Counted from the stretch's first letter, positions 8,653-17,154 are shown. The stretch is DNA of 64,000 nucleotides from Roseiarcus sp963775575 (GCA_963775575.1 CAVZJG010000002.1:2232001-2296000); one strand, 5' to 3'. A program made the numbers and translations. The notes: a model not told the origin generated them from the letters alone.

Positions 8653-9500
8653 GAGACCCTCGCGAGCATCGGTTTCCAGACCGCGCCCGCATTTCCAGCG
8701 GATGGGCTGGAATTCGAAACGCGGCGCGCCGGCATCCGAGCGCCGCCTTTGTCGCAGCGCCCGCGATTATCCTCGCGGGGGCGCTCCTGCTCGCAAGCGG
8801 GTTGGCTTGGGCCAGTGGCAGGGAGAGGGTCTGGGCGCCCGTTGTCGATATCGCGGCCCCCGACGTCGCGGCGCCCACGGCCGTCGATGTTCAGACAGAC
8901 CAAAAACCAAAAGAGACCAGAGCCAACGGCCTTGCAGTCTGCGTGCGCCTCTGCGACGGATTCTTCTTTCCCAGCGCCACAAGCTCGGGCGGCGACGAGG
9001 CTTGCGCGGCCCAGTGTCCGGACGCGCCCACCGCGCGCTACACCGAGCCGGCCGGCTCGGACAGGATCGAGGACGCGGTTTCAACGCGCGGCGCGCTCTA
9101 CTCCGCCCTGCCCGTGGCCAATCGCTATCGAACCACGTTCGACAACACCTGTAGCTGCCGTCACTCGCTCATTCGCGGCTATTCCGCGTCAGCGCTGACT
9201 GACCCCACGCTGCGGAAAGGCGATTTGGTCATGACCTCGAAAGGCTTTTTGGTGTTTCTGGGCGCCAAGGCTCGTTCGGTTGCGCCCTCGGACTTTGTCG
9301 CCTTGTCGCAAGCGCGCTCTTTGCCCAAAGACTTACGCACGGCCCTGGTCGCGATGGAGAGCGCGAGCGCGTTGCAACGGCAAGTCGGCGCCGCCCCGTC
9401 GCTGGGCGCGTCATTCTCGGCGAACCCGGACAAACCGGCCCGACGCTTGCAGGGAAGCGTGACTATGATTGATGCGCCGTCGAAATTGAGCGTCCAATAA
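8649..9500 (+). CDS. DUF2865 domain-containing exported protein
   Basis: Protein of 283 residues with a single hydrophobic segment at about 33-56 (signal anchor or long signal peptide). The DUF2865 core follows: VCVRLCDGFFFP with paired cysteines at about 99-103, then CAAQCPDAPTARY and the LPVANRYRTTFDNTCSCR stretch. The Cys pattern is typical of this alphaproteobacterial envelope family, whose function is unknown. Start and stop overlap the preceding small gene by four bases. Sequence directly behind the stop is a repeated intergenic block. Confidence 0.82.
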   Translation: MRDPREHRFPDRARISSGWAGIRNAARRHPSAAFVAAPAIILAGALLLASGLAWASGRERVWAPVVDIAAPDVAAPTAVDVQTDQKPKETRANGLAVCVRLCDGFFFPSATSSGGDEACAAQCPDAPTARYTEPAGSDRIEDAVSTRGALYSALPVANRYRTTFDNTCSCRHSLIRGYSASALTDPTLRKGDLVMTSKGFLVFLGAKARSVAPSDFVALSQARSLPKDLRTALVAMESASALQRQVGAAPSLGASFSANPDKPARRLQGSVTMIDAPSKLSVQ

Positions 9501-9620
9501 CCTCAATCTTCTTGACGCGCAGCGCGGACGGTCCGCCCCGGGTATGGCATTTTTCGAAGATTCTCGTCGCCACGGGGTTCGTGGAACTCGAACACAAGGC
9601 CGAAGCGCGCCGCCTCGATC
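9498..9620. repeat. intergenic repeat R1, copy A
   Basis: About 120 bp that recurs, with scattered mismatches, at 17033-17154. Shared landmarks are ATCTTCTTGACGCGC, ACGGTCCGCCCCG, CATTTTTCGAAGATTCTCG and the end GCGCCGCCTCGATC. In copy B this block runs directly into repeat R2. Here about 140 bp of extra host sequence, plus the IS66 element, separates R1 from R2. Confidence 0.85.
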
Positions 9621-9735
9621 ACGCGGAACGGCTCGGCCTGCTGCTCGAATACGAAATGACGCGGCGCCGGCAAAAGCAGTTCCAAAGTATCCCTCCGGCG
9701 AGGGCCGTCTTGTGAGCGCGGCTTGGCCGTGAAGA

Positions 9736-9765
9736 CATAGGCGTATGCTTAGTCATACGCCTATG
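9736..9765. promoter_or_regulatory. perfect 12-bp palindrome at the IS66 tnpA start
   Basis: CATAGGCGTATG, six bases, then CATACGCCTATG. Two possible tnpA start codons lie within it (9745 and 9763). The symmetry suggests an operator or an mRNA hairpin that limits tnpA translation; both are inference. Confidence 0.6.
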
Positions 9766-10164
9766 CCAAAGATTTCTCGGCTCGAGGTGATTTCGAGCGG
9801 CGCCCGCCGGCGCTGGACGGATGAGGAGAAGGCGCGGATCGTCGCGGAAAGCTTCGGCGGGCCGCGGCGGGTTTCGGCGACGGCGCGGCGGTATGGCTTG
9901 TCGGCGTCGCAGTTGTTCACGTGGCGCCGGCAGGTGGGGGCAGCGTCGGCGGCTTCGCAGACCGCGCCGACATTCACGCCGGCGTTCTTGGCCTGCGATG
10001 CGACCGAGATCGCGATCCCGGCGGCGCCCGAGACAAAACACGATCCGGCCCAATCCGGCCGCATGGAGATTGCGCTCGCTAACGGCCGGCGCATCGTCGT
10101 CGGAGCCGATGTCGACAGCGCGGCTTTGACGCGCGTGCTCGATGTTCTGGAGCGGCGCGGGTGA
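9745..10164 (+). CDS. tnpA: IS66 TnpA (Orf1), transposase accessory protein
   Basis: IS66 Orf1 of 139 residues. The helix-turn-helix region RRRWTDEEKARIVAES followed by VSATARRYGLSASQLFTWRR (about residues 22-60) is the hallmark of this IS3/IS66 DNA-binding protein. The C-terminal part has the MEIALANGRRIVV...LTRVLDVLERR motif of IS66 TnpA. Translation may begin at 9745 or 9763; a perfect palindrome covers both. It overlaps tnpB by four bases. Confidence 0.9.
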   Translation: MLSHTPMPKISRLEVISSGARRRWTDEEKARIVAESFGGPRRVSATARRYGLSASQLFTWRRQVGAASAASQTAPTFTPAFLACDATEIAIPAAPETKHDPAQSGRMEIALANGRRIVVGADVDSAALTRVLDVLERRG

Positions 10165-10508
10165 TTGCGGTTCCCTCGGGCGTGCGGGTGTGGCTCGCCG
10201 GCGGCGTCACCGACATGCGGCGCGGCATGAACGGGCTCGCGCTCCAAGTTCAGCAAGGCCTTGGCCGCGATCCGCACGCCGGCGATCTGTTCGTCTTTCG
10301 CGGTCGCAGAGGGGACACGATCAAGGTTCTCTGGCACGACGGCATCGGCATGTCACTCTATGCAAAACGCCTGGAACACGGCCGGTTCATCTGGCCAAGC
10401 CCGGCCGATGGCGCCGTTGCGATCTCGGCCGCGCAGCTTGGATATTTGCTCGACGCGATCGACTGGCGCAATCCTCGTTGGACGCATCGGCCGCGCGCGG
10501 CGGGATAG
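10161..10508 (+). CDS. tnpB: IS66 TnpB (Orf2)
   Basis: IS66 Orf2 of 115 residues, a normal length. It has the family signature VWLAGGVTDMRRGMNGL, DLFVFRGRRGDTIKVLWHDG and the KRLEHGRFIWPSP block. It is required with TnpA and TnpC for transposition of IS66 elements; the exact role is not known. Start GTG, overlapping the tnpA stop. Confidence 0.93.
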   Translation: MIAVPSGVRVWLAGGVTDMRRGMNGLALQVQQGLGRDPHAGDLFVFRGRRGDTIKVLWHDGIGMSLYAKRLEHGRFIWPSPADGAVAISAAQLGYLLDAIDWRNPRWTHRPRAAG

Positions 10509-10580
10509 GCCTGCGACATAGTGAATCACCGGCGATTTAGGGGCGCCTCAAATCGCAAGATTTGTGATCTTGTCGTGGTC

Positions 10581-12236
10581 ATGACCTCGCAAGAGCAAGC
10601 CTTTCCCAACAACGTCAAAGCGCTGAAAGCGGCGCTGTTTGCGGAACGCGAGCGTCGGCTCATAGCGGAAGCCGAAGCTGCGGCGGCGAAGGCCAAACTC
10701 TCGGACGACGAGGCGCTGATCGCGCATCTGAAGCTCCAAATCGAGAAGCTGCAGCGCGAGCTGTTTGGACCGCGATCCGAGCGCACCGCCCGTCTTCTCG
10801 ACCAACTCGAACTGCAACTCGAAGAGCTGGAGACGACGGCGACTGAGGACGAGCTGGCCGCCGAACAGGCAGCGGCGAAGGCCAAGAGGACAATCGTCAA
10901 ATCCTTCGAGCGCAAGCGGCCGGCGCGCAAACCGTTCCCCGAGCATCTGCCGCGCGAGCGCGTGGTGATTGCGGCGCCCACGACCTGCGCCTGCTGCGGC
11001 GGATCGCGGCTGTCGAAGCTCGGTGAAGACGTCACTGAGACGCTCGAAGTCGTGCCGCGGCAGTGGAAAGTCATCCAGTATGTGCGCGAGAAGTTCTCGT
11101 GTCGCGACTGCGAGAGCATCAACCAGGCGCCGGCGCCGTTCCATGTCATTCCCCGCGGCTGGGCCGGCCCGAGCCTGCTGGCGATGATCGTGTTCGAGAA
11201 GTTTGGCCAACATCAGCCGTTGAACCGACAGGCCGAGCGCTACGCCCGCGAGGGTGTGCCGCTGAGCCTGTCGACGCTCGCCGACCAGGTTGGCGCCTGC
11301 GTCAATGTCCTACAGCCGATCTTCGAACGCATCGAGGCCCATGTGCTCGCCGCCGAGCGTCTGCACGGCGATGACACGACAGTCCCGGTGCTCGCCAAGG
11401 GCAAGACCGACACGGGCCGAAGTTGGGTCTATGTCCGCGACGATCGGCCCTTCGGCGGACACGCGCCGCCGGCGGCGGTGTTCTACTACTCGCGCGATCG
11501 ATCGGGCGAACATCCCCGCCGCCATCTGTCGAGCTTTGCCGGAGTTCTACAAGCCGACGCCTATGCCGGCTACGACAGGCTCTACGAAGCTGGCCGCGCG
11601 CCCGGACCGGTCACGCAAGCCGCATGTTGGAGCCATGCCCGGCGCAAGTTCTTCGTGCTTGCCGACGTCGAGGCGGCGGCCCGGCGCAAGGCCCACGGCA
11701 AGACGCCGCTCGTCCTGTCGCCGGTGGCGCTTGCGGCGGTCCAGTGCATCGACGCCCTGTTCGAGATCGAGCGCGCCATCAACGGCCTCGACGCCGATCG
11801 GCGCAAGGCGGCGCGCCGTGAGCGCAGCGCGCCGCTCGTCGCCGACCTCCATGCCTGGATGCGCGAGGAACGGGCCAAGCTGTCGCGGCACAGCGATCTC
11901 GCCAAGGCGATGGACTATATGCTCAACCGCTGGGACGCCTTCGTCCGTTTCCTCGACGACGGGCGGATTTGCCTGAGCAACAACGCGGCGGAGCGGGCGT
12001 TGCGCGGGATCGCTCTCGGCAGAAAGTCGTGGTTGTTCGCCGGCTCCGATCGCGGCGGCGTGCGGGCGGCAAGTCTTTACAGCCTCATTATGACCGCGAA
12101 GTTGAACGACGTCGATCCGCAGGCGTGGCTCGCCGACGTGCTGGCGCGCATCGCCGATCATCCTGTGCATCGCCTCGACGAACTCATGCCCTGGAACTGG
12201 GCGGCCGAACGGGAGCGTCGTAAGCTCGCGGCATGA
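10581..12236 (+). CDS. tnpC: IS66 TnpC transposase
   Basis: DDE transposase of 551 residues. An N-terminal coiled coil (about 15-100) is followed by a zinc-binding motif (CACCGG and later FSCRDCE), then the catalytic region with HGDDTTVPVL, LQADAYAGYD and the C-terminal SNNAAERALRGIALGRKSWLFAG. I place the start at the Met at 10581; an in-frame Met at 10521 would add 20 residues. The stop overlaps the next gene by four bases. Confidence 0.93.
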   Translation: MTSQEQAFPNNVKALKAALFAERERRLIAEAEAAAAKAKLSDDEALIAHLKLQIEKLQRELFGPRSERTARLLDQLELQLEELETTATEDELAAEQAAAKAKRTIVKSFERKRPARKPFPEHLPRERVVIAAPTTCACCGGSRLSKLGEDVTETLEVVPRQWKVIQYVREKFSCRDCESINQAPAPFHVIPRGWAGPSLLAMIVFEKFGQHQPLNRQAERYAREGVPLSLSTLADQVGACVNVLQPIFERIEAHVLAAERLHGDDTTVPVLAKGKTDTGRSWVYVRDDRPFGGHAPPAAVFYYSRDRSGEHPRRHLSSFAGVLQADAYAGYDRLYEAGRAPGPVTQAACWSHARRKFFVLADVEAAARRKAHGKTPLVLSPVALAAVQCIDALFEIERAINGLDADRRKAARRERSAPLVADLHAWMREERAKLSRHSDLAKAMDYMLNRWDAFVRFLDDGRICLSNNAAERALRGIALGRKSWLFAGSDRGGVRAASLYSLIMTAKLNDVDPQAWLADVLARIADHPVHRLDELMPWNWAAERERRKLAA

Positions 12237-12829
12237 CCGCCGCCGTTCTGCGCCTCAAAGTCACGCTCGACGACGTGGAGCCCAAGGTTCTGCGTCGCAT
12301 CGAGGTCCCCGCCGACATCAAGCTCGATCGTCTGCATTTGACGCTGCAAGCCGCGCTCGGCTGGACGAACAGCCACCTCTACGAAATCCGCGCCCGCGAC
12401 ACAGGATGGGGCCTGCCGAGCCCCGATTGGCCCGATGGGCCGCTCGACGCCCGCAAGGCGAAACTGATCGACGTGCTCGAGGACGCAGGAACCAAGACGC
12501 TGCGCTATCTCTACGACTACGGCGACGGCTGGGAGCACACGATCAAGGTCGAGCGCATGGCGGCCGCAGAACCGGACGTCGCCTATCCCAGGCTGATTGA
12601 TGCTTCAGGCCGCTGCCCGCCTGAGGACGTCGGCGGCCCCTGGGGCTACGCCGAAATGCTCGAAGCCCTCGCAGACCCCAATCACGAGCGCCGCGCCGAA
12701 ACCCGCGAGTGGCTCGGCGAGGACTTCGATCCGCTCGTCTTCGACGCCGAGCCGCTGAAAGTTGAAGTCGCCGCGCTCGCAAAGCGCTGGTCCCGAAAGC
12801 CCACCGGCAAGAGATCGCGACCCACCTGA
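12233..12829 (+). CDS. plasmid pRiA4b ORF-3 family protein (IS66 passenger)
   Basis: Protein of 198 residues of the PRiA4_ORF3 family. It shows LRLKVTLDDVEPKVLRRIEVP, DRLHLTLQAALGWTNSHLYEI, then YLYDYGDGWEHTIKVE and the C-terminal CPPEDVGGPWGYAEMLEAL. It lies inside the IS66 ends and overlaps tnpC by ATGA, so it moves with the element. The family's function is unknown. Confidence 0.92.
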   Translation: MTAAVLRLKVTLDDVEPKVLRRIEVPADIKLDRLHLTLQAALGWTNSHLYEIRARDTGWGLPSPDWPDGPLDARKAKLIDVLEDAGTKTLRYLYDYGDGWEHTIKVERMAAAEPDVAYPRLIDASGRCPPEDVGGPWGYAEMLEALADPNHERRAETREWLGEDFDPLVFDAEPLKVEVAALAKRWSRKPTGKRSRPT

Positions 12830-12932
12830 TCCGCGGGCTTCACCGGAGGGTTACGTTCCAAACGCGCGCCGGAACGGCTCGCCTGCGTCATCCCGCCAGC
12901 GTCGAGGATGTCAACGATCAAATCCCTTGCCG

Positions 12933-13100
12933 GCTCGATCCCGCCTTGCTCCTCAAGCTCGCCCGCGTTTTCACGGCGGTTGGAAGAGGCCGCATGACTA
13001 GATTCCGATTCTCGCCTGCGCCAGCTTATGACGCTTCAATCGGTTCAGCCTTGAAGCCGGAGGCGTTCATCAACTGGGGCAAATCGATTTGAGTTGGATT
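12933..13100. repeat. intergenic repeat R2, copy A (with csbD-like remnant at its end)
   Basis: About 168 bp closely matching 17147-17316. Landmarks are CTCGATCCCGCCTTG, CGCCCGCGTTTTCACG, AGATTCCGATTCTCGCCTGC and CCAGCTTATGACGCTTCAAT. The last 40 bases correspond to the start of a csbD-like gene that is intact in the second copy. Confidence 0.88.
13060..13100 (+). pseudogene. csbD-like gene, copy A, 5' fragment
   Basis: Matches the first codons of the csbD-like gene at 17284, but the start codon is ATC instead of ATG and one base is missing in the AACTGGGG-CAAATCG stretch. The sequence stops at GAGTTGGATT, where the IS91-type element begins. The rest of the fragment resumes at about 15613. 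Confidence 0.7.
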
Positions 13101-13199
13101 GAACGAAGCCGCTGCCGCGGCGGGAATGTCGGGATGGCGTGAAGGTCCTCCTGCCTGAGAGGATGGGTGTTGCAGCCCCCTCTCAGACAGGAGTTTCAG

Positions 13200-14060
13200 A
13201 TGGGCGAGATGAGCCCTCTGCGTCGTCGCATGATCGAGGACATGACGATCCGCAATCTTTCGCCGGCGACCCAGCGATCCTACATTCACGCGGTTTCGAA
13301 GTTCAGCCAATATTTTCGTCGCTCGCCCGACCGGCTCGGCCTGGAGGACGTTCGCGCCTACCAGGTTCACTTGGCGTCCAAGGGCCTCGCCTGGGCCTCG
13401 CTCAATCAGGTCGTTTGCGCGCTGCGTTTCTTTTACGGCGTGACCCTCGGCGAACCGACGATCCCGGAGCGGATCACCTATGCCCGCGAGCCGCGCAAGC
13501 TGCCGGTGGTGCTGAGCGGCGACGAAGTCGTGCGCTTTCTCGAGGCGGTTTCGAGCCTCAAGGCCCGCGTCGCGCTGACGACGGCCTACGCCGCGGGCTT
13601 GCGCGTCTCGGAAGTCGCCGCGCTGAAAATCGCCGACGTCGACAGCCGCCGCATGGTGATGCGGATCGAACGCGGCAAAGGCGGCAAAGAACGCTATGTG
13701 ATGCTGTCCGAGCCGTTGCTCGCCATTCTTCGCAGCTACTGGCGGCTGGCGCGGCCGGAACGTTTTCTGTTTCCCGGGCGCGGGCCGGACAAGCCGATCG
13801 AACCCACCGTGTTGCACGCGGCCTGCCGCTCGGCGGCGGCTGTGGCAGGGCTCGACAAGCAGGTGAGCGTGCATGTGCTGCGTCACAGTTTCGCCACCCA
13901 CCTCTTGGAGAGCGGCGTCGACATCCGCATCATCCAGGTGCTGCTGGGCCACGAGAACCTGTCGACGACGGCGCGCTACACGCGCGTCTCCACGCAGCTC
14001 ATTGGCAATACCGCCAGCCCCTTGGATAGGCTCTCGCTGAACGTGACGCCGCCGGGATAG
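13200..14060 (+). CDS. tyrosine recombinase/integrase of an IS91-type element
   Basis: Site-specific recombinase of 286 residues. The SAM-like N-terminal domain (IRNLSPATQRSYIHAVSKFSQYF) is followed by the catalytic domain with Arg in AGLRVSEVAAL, HVLRHSFATHLLE, the second His in LLGHENLSTT and the nucleophile Tyr in ARYTRV. These residues form the R-H-R-H-Y set. An AGGAG ribosome site lies six bases before the ATG at 13200. Three bases separate it from the transposase gene. Such pairs are common in IS91-like elements, where the recombinase role is not settled. Confidence 0.92.
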   Translation: MGEMSPLRRRMIEDMTIRNLSPATQRSYIHAVSKFSQYFRRSPDRLGLEDVRAYQVHLASKGLAWASLNQVVCALRFFYGVTLGEPTIPERITYAREPRKLPVVLSGDEVVRFLEAVSSLKARVALTTAYAAGLRVSEVAALKIADVDSRRMVMRIERGKGGKERYVMLSEPLLAILRSYWRLARPERFLFPGRGPDKPIEPTVLHAACRSAAAVAGLDKQVSVHVLRHSFATHLLESGVDIRIIQVLLGHENLSTTARYTRVSTQLIGNTASPLDRLSLNVTPPG

Positions 14061-14063
14061 GCG

Positions 14064-15260
14064 GTGGCCGCCCGGCCGGCGTTCGAACTGGCCGATGTCT
14101 TCCGCCGCCACGGCGAGACTTACGAACAAGCGAACGCCGGACATCTCGGGCGCGTCGAACGGCGCGTGATCGGCGCGATCGCGGCCTGCCGCACGGCGCG
14201 GCTCGGCGGTCACGTCGAACGCTGCGACGATTGCGGTCTCACCCGCATCGCCTACAACTCCTGCCGCAACCGCCATTGCCCAAAATGTCAGGGGGCGGCG
14301 CGAGCGGCGTGGCTGGCCGCGCGCCAAGCCGAGCTGCTGCCGGTTCCCTACTTTCACGTCGTCTTCACCTTGCCCCCAGCCGCAGCCGAGATCGCCTTTC
14401 AGAACAAGGAGACCGTCTATGGCCTGTTGATGCGCGCGGCGGCCCAGGCGCTCGCCGTTCTCGCCGCCAAACGCCTCGGCGCCAAGATCGGCCTGATCGC
14501 CGTCCTCCACACCTGGGGGCAGACGCTGACCCATCATCCCCACGTTCACTGCCTCGTCCCCGGCGGCGGCGTCGCTCTCGACGGCAAGCGCTGGGTCGCC
14601 TGCAAACCGAACTTCCTGCTCTCCGTCCATGCGTTGACGAAGACGTTCCGCCGGCTGTTCCTCGGCGGCTTGGACGCCGCCTTCCATCGCGGCGAACTCG
14701 GCTTCTTCGGCGAGCTGGCCCCACTCGCCGAGGCGGACGCCTTCGCCGAGCGCGTGGGCGCGTTGCGGCAAAGCCCCTTCGTCGTCTACGCCAAGCCGCC
14801 GTTCGGCGGACCCAAACGCGTACTGGCCTATCTCGCCCGCTACACACACCGTACGGCCATCGCCAATTCGAGGCTCGTCGCCGTCGACGACGATGAAACT
14901 GCGTTCTCCTACAAAGACTATCGCCGCGGCGGCCGCAGCCGCGTCATGCGTCTTGCCCCGCACGAGTTCATCCGCCGTTTCTTGCTGCACGTTCTGCCCG
15001 ACGGTTTCCACCGCATTCGTCACTACGGTCTCCTCGCTAAGGGCGAGCGCGGGCAAAACCTCGCGCGCGTTCGCGACCTGCTCCAAGTCCAACCGGCCAA
15101 TGAGCTCAGCGACGAAGCGTCAGCGCCGACGCCCTCCGCGCCACAGGCGGACGCCTGTCACGAACCATTCGCCGTCTGCCCGGACTGCGGTGGTCTCATG
15201 CGCAGCATCGGCCTCGTCGCGCCGCATAATTCCGGCGCCTATCGCTGCGACACATCATGA
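14064..15260 (+). CDS. IS91-family transposase (HUH/Y2)
   Basis: Transposase of 398 residues with a GTG start. The N-terminal zinc-binding domain has CDDC and CRNRHCPKC at about residues 54-75. The HUH motif is in TLTHHPHVHCLVPGGG (about 155-169). The paired catalytic tyrosines fit YLARYTHRT (about 255-260). A C-terminal CPDCGG may be a second zinc site. It would start rolling-circle transposition by nicking one strand. Confidence 0.93.
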   Translation: MAARPAFELADVFRRHGETYEQANAGHLGRVERRVIGAIAACRTARLGGHVERCDDCGLTRIAYNSCRNRHCPKCQGAARAAWLAARQAELLPVPYFHVVFTLPPAAAEIAFQNKETVYGLLMRAAAQALAVLAAKRLGAKIGLIAVLHTWGQTLTHHPHVHCLVPGGGVALDGKRWVACKPNFLLSVHALTKTFRRLFLGGLDAAFHRGELGFFGELAPLAEADAFAERVGALRQSPFVVYAKPPFGGPKRVLAYLARYTHRTAIANSRLVAVDDDETAFSYKDYRRGGRSRVMRLAPHEFIRRFLLHVLPDGFHRIRHYGLLAKGERGQNLARVRDLLQVQPANELSDEASAPTPSAPQADACHEPFAVCPDCGGLMRSIGLVAPHNSGAYRCDTS

Positions 15261-15548
15261 CAACAGACCCCGGCTCGATCTCGATCGTCCACGTTTTGCA
15301 AAGCCGCCGAGCCATTACGCCGCCGGCGCTGACGCTCAACGCGTCGTCTGATCCGCTTTGGCTCGCTTTGGCTTCGACGGCGTCGTCGTTGCCGTCCCGG
15401 GCGCCTAAATCCCCGCCGCCGAACGTTCGAACCGTTCGACGATCGCCAGCCGCCGGCTTCGTAACGCAGATCTTGGCGTTCAAAATCAAAACCGCCGCTG
15501 CGCTTTCCCCATAACGGATAACCGGCCCGCGCCTTCGTTCAATCCGGC

Positions 15549-15604
15549 TTATGTGAGGTCGCCACTCGCAACGCCGCAACCCGCGCCCCGGCGACCTCAC
15601 ATAA
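15549..15604. repeat. perfect 15-bp inverted repeat at the IS91-type right end
   Basis: TTATGTGAGGTCGCC at 15549-15563 and its exact complement at 15590-15604, with a 26-base loop. It lies eight bases inside the inferred end. Subterminal hairpins are a known feature of IS91/IS200-like replication ends, so this is a good candidate for the origin or terminus. Confidence 0.8.
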
Positions 15605-15612
15605 CCCTCCAA

Positions 15613-15660
15613 ATTCAGCTCAAAGACAAAATCGTCTTCCAAGTCGATCACGATTCAAAC
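15613..15660 (+). pseudogene. csbD-like gene, copy A, 3' fragment
   Basis: ATTCAGCTCAAAGACAAAAT and the following CGTCTTCCA match 17314-17342 of the second csbD-like copy almost base for base. After that the two copies diverge. This is the right-hand half of the gene split by the IS91-type element. Confidence 0.72.
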
Positions 15661-15669
15661 GGTTCGACC

Positions 15670-16725
15670 TCAGTCGTTCCACTTCAGAGACAGCGCCACG
15701 TTGCTCGGGATTCCGTCAACGTACTCTACGATTTGGGCTGAAAGCCCGAACCCGGCCGCTCGCAATTCACGCTCCCACCGCGTATAGAACTCGGCGGCTT
15801 CGCCCCTTAGGGTCGTAGGCCAGTCGGCCTCCGCGACGTCGATCTTGCGACTTCCGTCGCTACAGAGGTCACAGGGAAAGCGAACAAGTTCGAAGCTTTT
15901 CTCGCCGTGCGCCGCCGCGGCTCGAGCTCGCTCGAGCAACGTGTTCCACGTCTGCGTGTCGACGTGTTCTTGCAGCATGAGCTTGATCCGACTTTGGACG
16001 TCCTGTTTCGCCTGGACCTTTACGGCGATCACTTCATCCTTCTCAGCTTGCTTCGAGGCGGTCACGAGCGTGTGGAACGCTTCGGCCGTGATGGCGGGCG
16101 GGGCGACGTCCCGCGCTGCCGAAGGGAGCGTCGACGCGGGCGCCTGCGGCGGTCGGCTCTCCGTTTTCATCATCCCGGCGAACATGGCGGCCAAACCGCC
16201 AATGGATCGACCCTTCGCCGATTGAGGAATCATGGCCGCCATGGCGCGCACCAAGTCCGCGCGGCTGACGATCCCCGCCATGCGACCTCCCCGCATGACG
16301 GGCAGCCGCTTGATGTCGTAGACGCGGAGCATCTCGGCAGTCTCATGCAACGGCGCAGAGGCTTCGATGGTGATGACGGGCGCGCGCATGACCTGCTCGA
16401 CGGATCGAGCGGCGATCGCCTCAAGAGGTTCGGCCAGGGGCTGACCATCGCTGAGCAGCGCCAGCCACCAGTCGCGCCGGGCGACCCGATCGGCGTCGTC
16501 GCGACCCAGCAGATCGCCTTCGCTGACCATTCCAACCAGTTGCTGGTCGGCGGCGAGCACGGGAACCGCGCTTATGCGTTTCTCGAGCAATAGGACCGCG
16601 ACATCGCGCACGCTGCTGCCAACGGGAACGGAGACGATATCCGTCGTCATGATATCGCCAGCCGTCTCAGGGCTTGGCGTGACTGCCGGCCGATCCGCCT
16701 CGACGCCTGATGCCTTGTGTCTCAT
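15670..16725 (-). CDS. CBS-domain protein with a C-terminal domain of unknown function
   Basis: Protein of 351 residues. Two CBS motifs form a Bateman pair: residues about 22-75 (DIMTTDIVSVPVGSSVRDVAVLL to VGMVSEGDLLG) and about 108-162 (VEQVMRAPVITIEASAPLHETAEML to IVSRADLVRAM). Such pairs bind adenine nucleotides. The C-terminal 150 residues hold a helix rich in Lys/Gln and a CDLC pair and are not recognised. An AAAGGATTG ribosome site precedes the ATG. It lies just downstream of the csbD-like remnant, in the stress-gene part of the region. Confidence 0.85.
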   Translation of the reverse strand: MRHKASGVEADRPAVTPSPETAGDIMTTDIVSVPVGSSVRDVAVLLLEKRISAVPVLAADQQLVGMVSEGDLLGRDDADRVARRDWWLALLSDGQPLAEPLEAIAARSVEQVMRAPVITIEASAPLHETAEMLRVYDIKRLPVMRGGRMAGIVSRADLVRAMAAMIPQSAKGRSIGGLAAMFAGMMKTESRPPQAPASTLPSAARDVAPPAITAEAFHTLVTASKQAEKDEVIAVKVQAKQDVQSRIKLMLQEHVDTQTWNTLLERARAAAAHGEKSFELVRFPCDLCSDGSRKIDVAEADWPTTLRGEAAEFYTRWERELRAAGFGLSAQIVEYVDGIPSNVALSLKWND

Positions 16726-16809
16726 GCAATCCTTTCCCCCGCGCCAACGGAGCGTAGCGTGCGGCGCTTCGAAAACTCAGTCCGCTTTAGCCCAGAGATT
16801 CATCTATAT

Positions 16810-16950
16810 TCACGCCGCGCCATTATGCGGATCGGGCACTCGGCTGACGCCGGCATCGAGAAACATCCAGCCGATCGCAGCCCTAAAGAAGGCCAATCCC
16901 ACGCCGCCGTAGAATACCGAGATCGTACCCCACGGGGTAGGGTCGGAAAC
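16810..16950 (-). pseudogene. short membrane-protein fragment, possibly DoxX-like
   Basis: A minus-strand frame encodes YGGVGLAFFRAAIGWMFLDAG followed by SRVPDPHNGAA and a stop. The R-x3-GW-x-FL-x-AG pattern resembles the first helix of DoxX-type membrane proteins, but there is no continuing domain. Best read as a remnant; the family call is weak. Confidence 0.22.
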
Positions 16951-17032
16951 TACGCAGCCTTCATCCGGACGTTGGCGGGGGCGGCCATTATTGCGAGGCT
17001 GAGAGCCTGACCCAAAGTTTCTTGCGCCCAAC

Positions 17033-17154
17033 AACCTCCATCTTCTTGACGCGCGGCGCGCACGGTCCGCCCCGAGTTCGGCATTTTTCGAAGATTCTCG
17101 TCGCCACGGTGTTCGTGGGACTCGAACACAAAGCGACAAGCGCGCCGCCTCGAT
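17033..17154. repeat. intergenic repeat R1, copy B
   Basis: Imperfect copy of 9498-9620. Here R1 runs directly into R2 at the shared CCTCGATC, while in copy A about 140 bp lie between them. This fits loss of that spacer by recombination between two CTCGATC repeats. Confidence 0.85.

Larger units (their letters stand above)
9687..12854 (+). mobile_element. complete IS66-family element with pRiA4b ORF-3 passenger
   Basis: A 3168-bp insertion with clear ends. The left end reads GTATCCCTCCGGCGAGG and the right end, inverted, GTAACCCTCCGGTGAAG. Both are flanked by the same 8 bases, GTTCCAAA (9679-9686 and 12855-12862), the target duplication expected of IS66. Inside are tnpA, tnpB and tnpC in order with short overlaps or gaps, then a PRiA4_ORF3-type gene. 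All frames are open, so the element may still be active. Confidence 0.93.
13101..15612 (+). mobile_element. IS91-type element with a tyrosine recombinase gene
   Basis: About 2.5 kb inserted inside the csbD-like remnant. Joining the flanks at 13100 and 15613 restores the uninterrupted order seen at 17307-17343. There is no target duplication, as expected for rolling-circle IS91 elements. It carries a phage-type integrase gene and an IS91-family Y2/HUH transposase gene, and a perfect 15-bp hairpin lies next to its right end. Confidence 0.8.

Noticed and set aside
12855..13059. Possible reading frames beside the IS66 right end
   Set aside because: They are shared with the non-coding repeat R2, which is also present at 17147 with different open frames.
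13026..15092. 688-codon open frame on the minus strand across the IS91-type element
   Set aside because: It lies opposite a clear integrase gene and a clear transposase gene, has no family motif, and reflects scarce stops at high GC.
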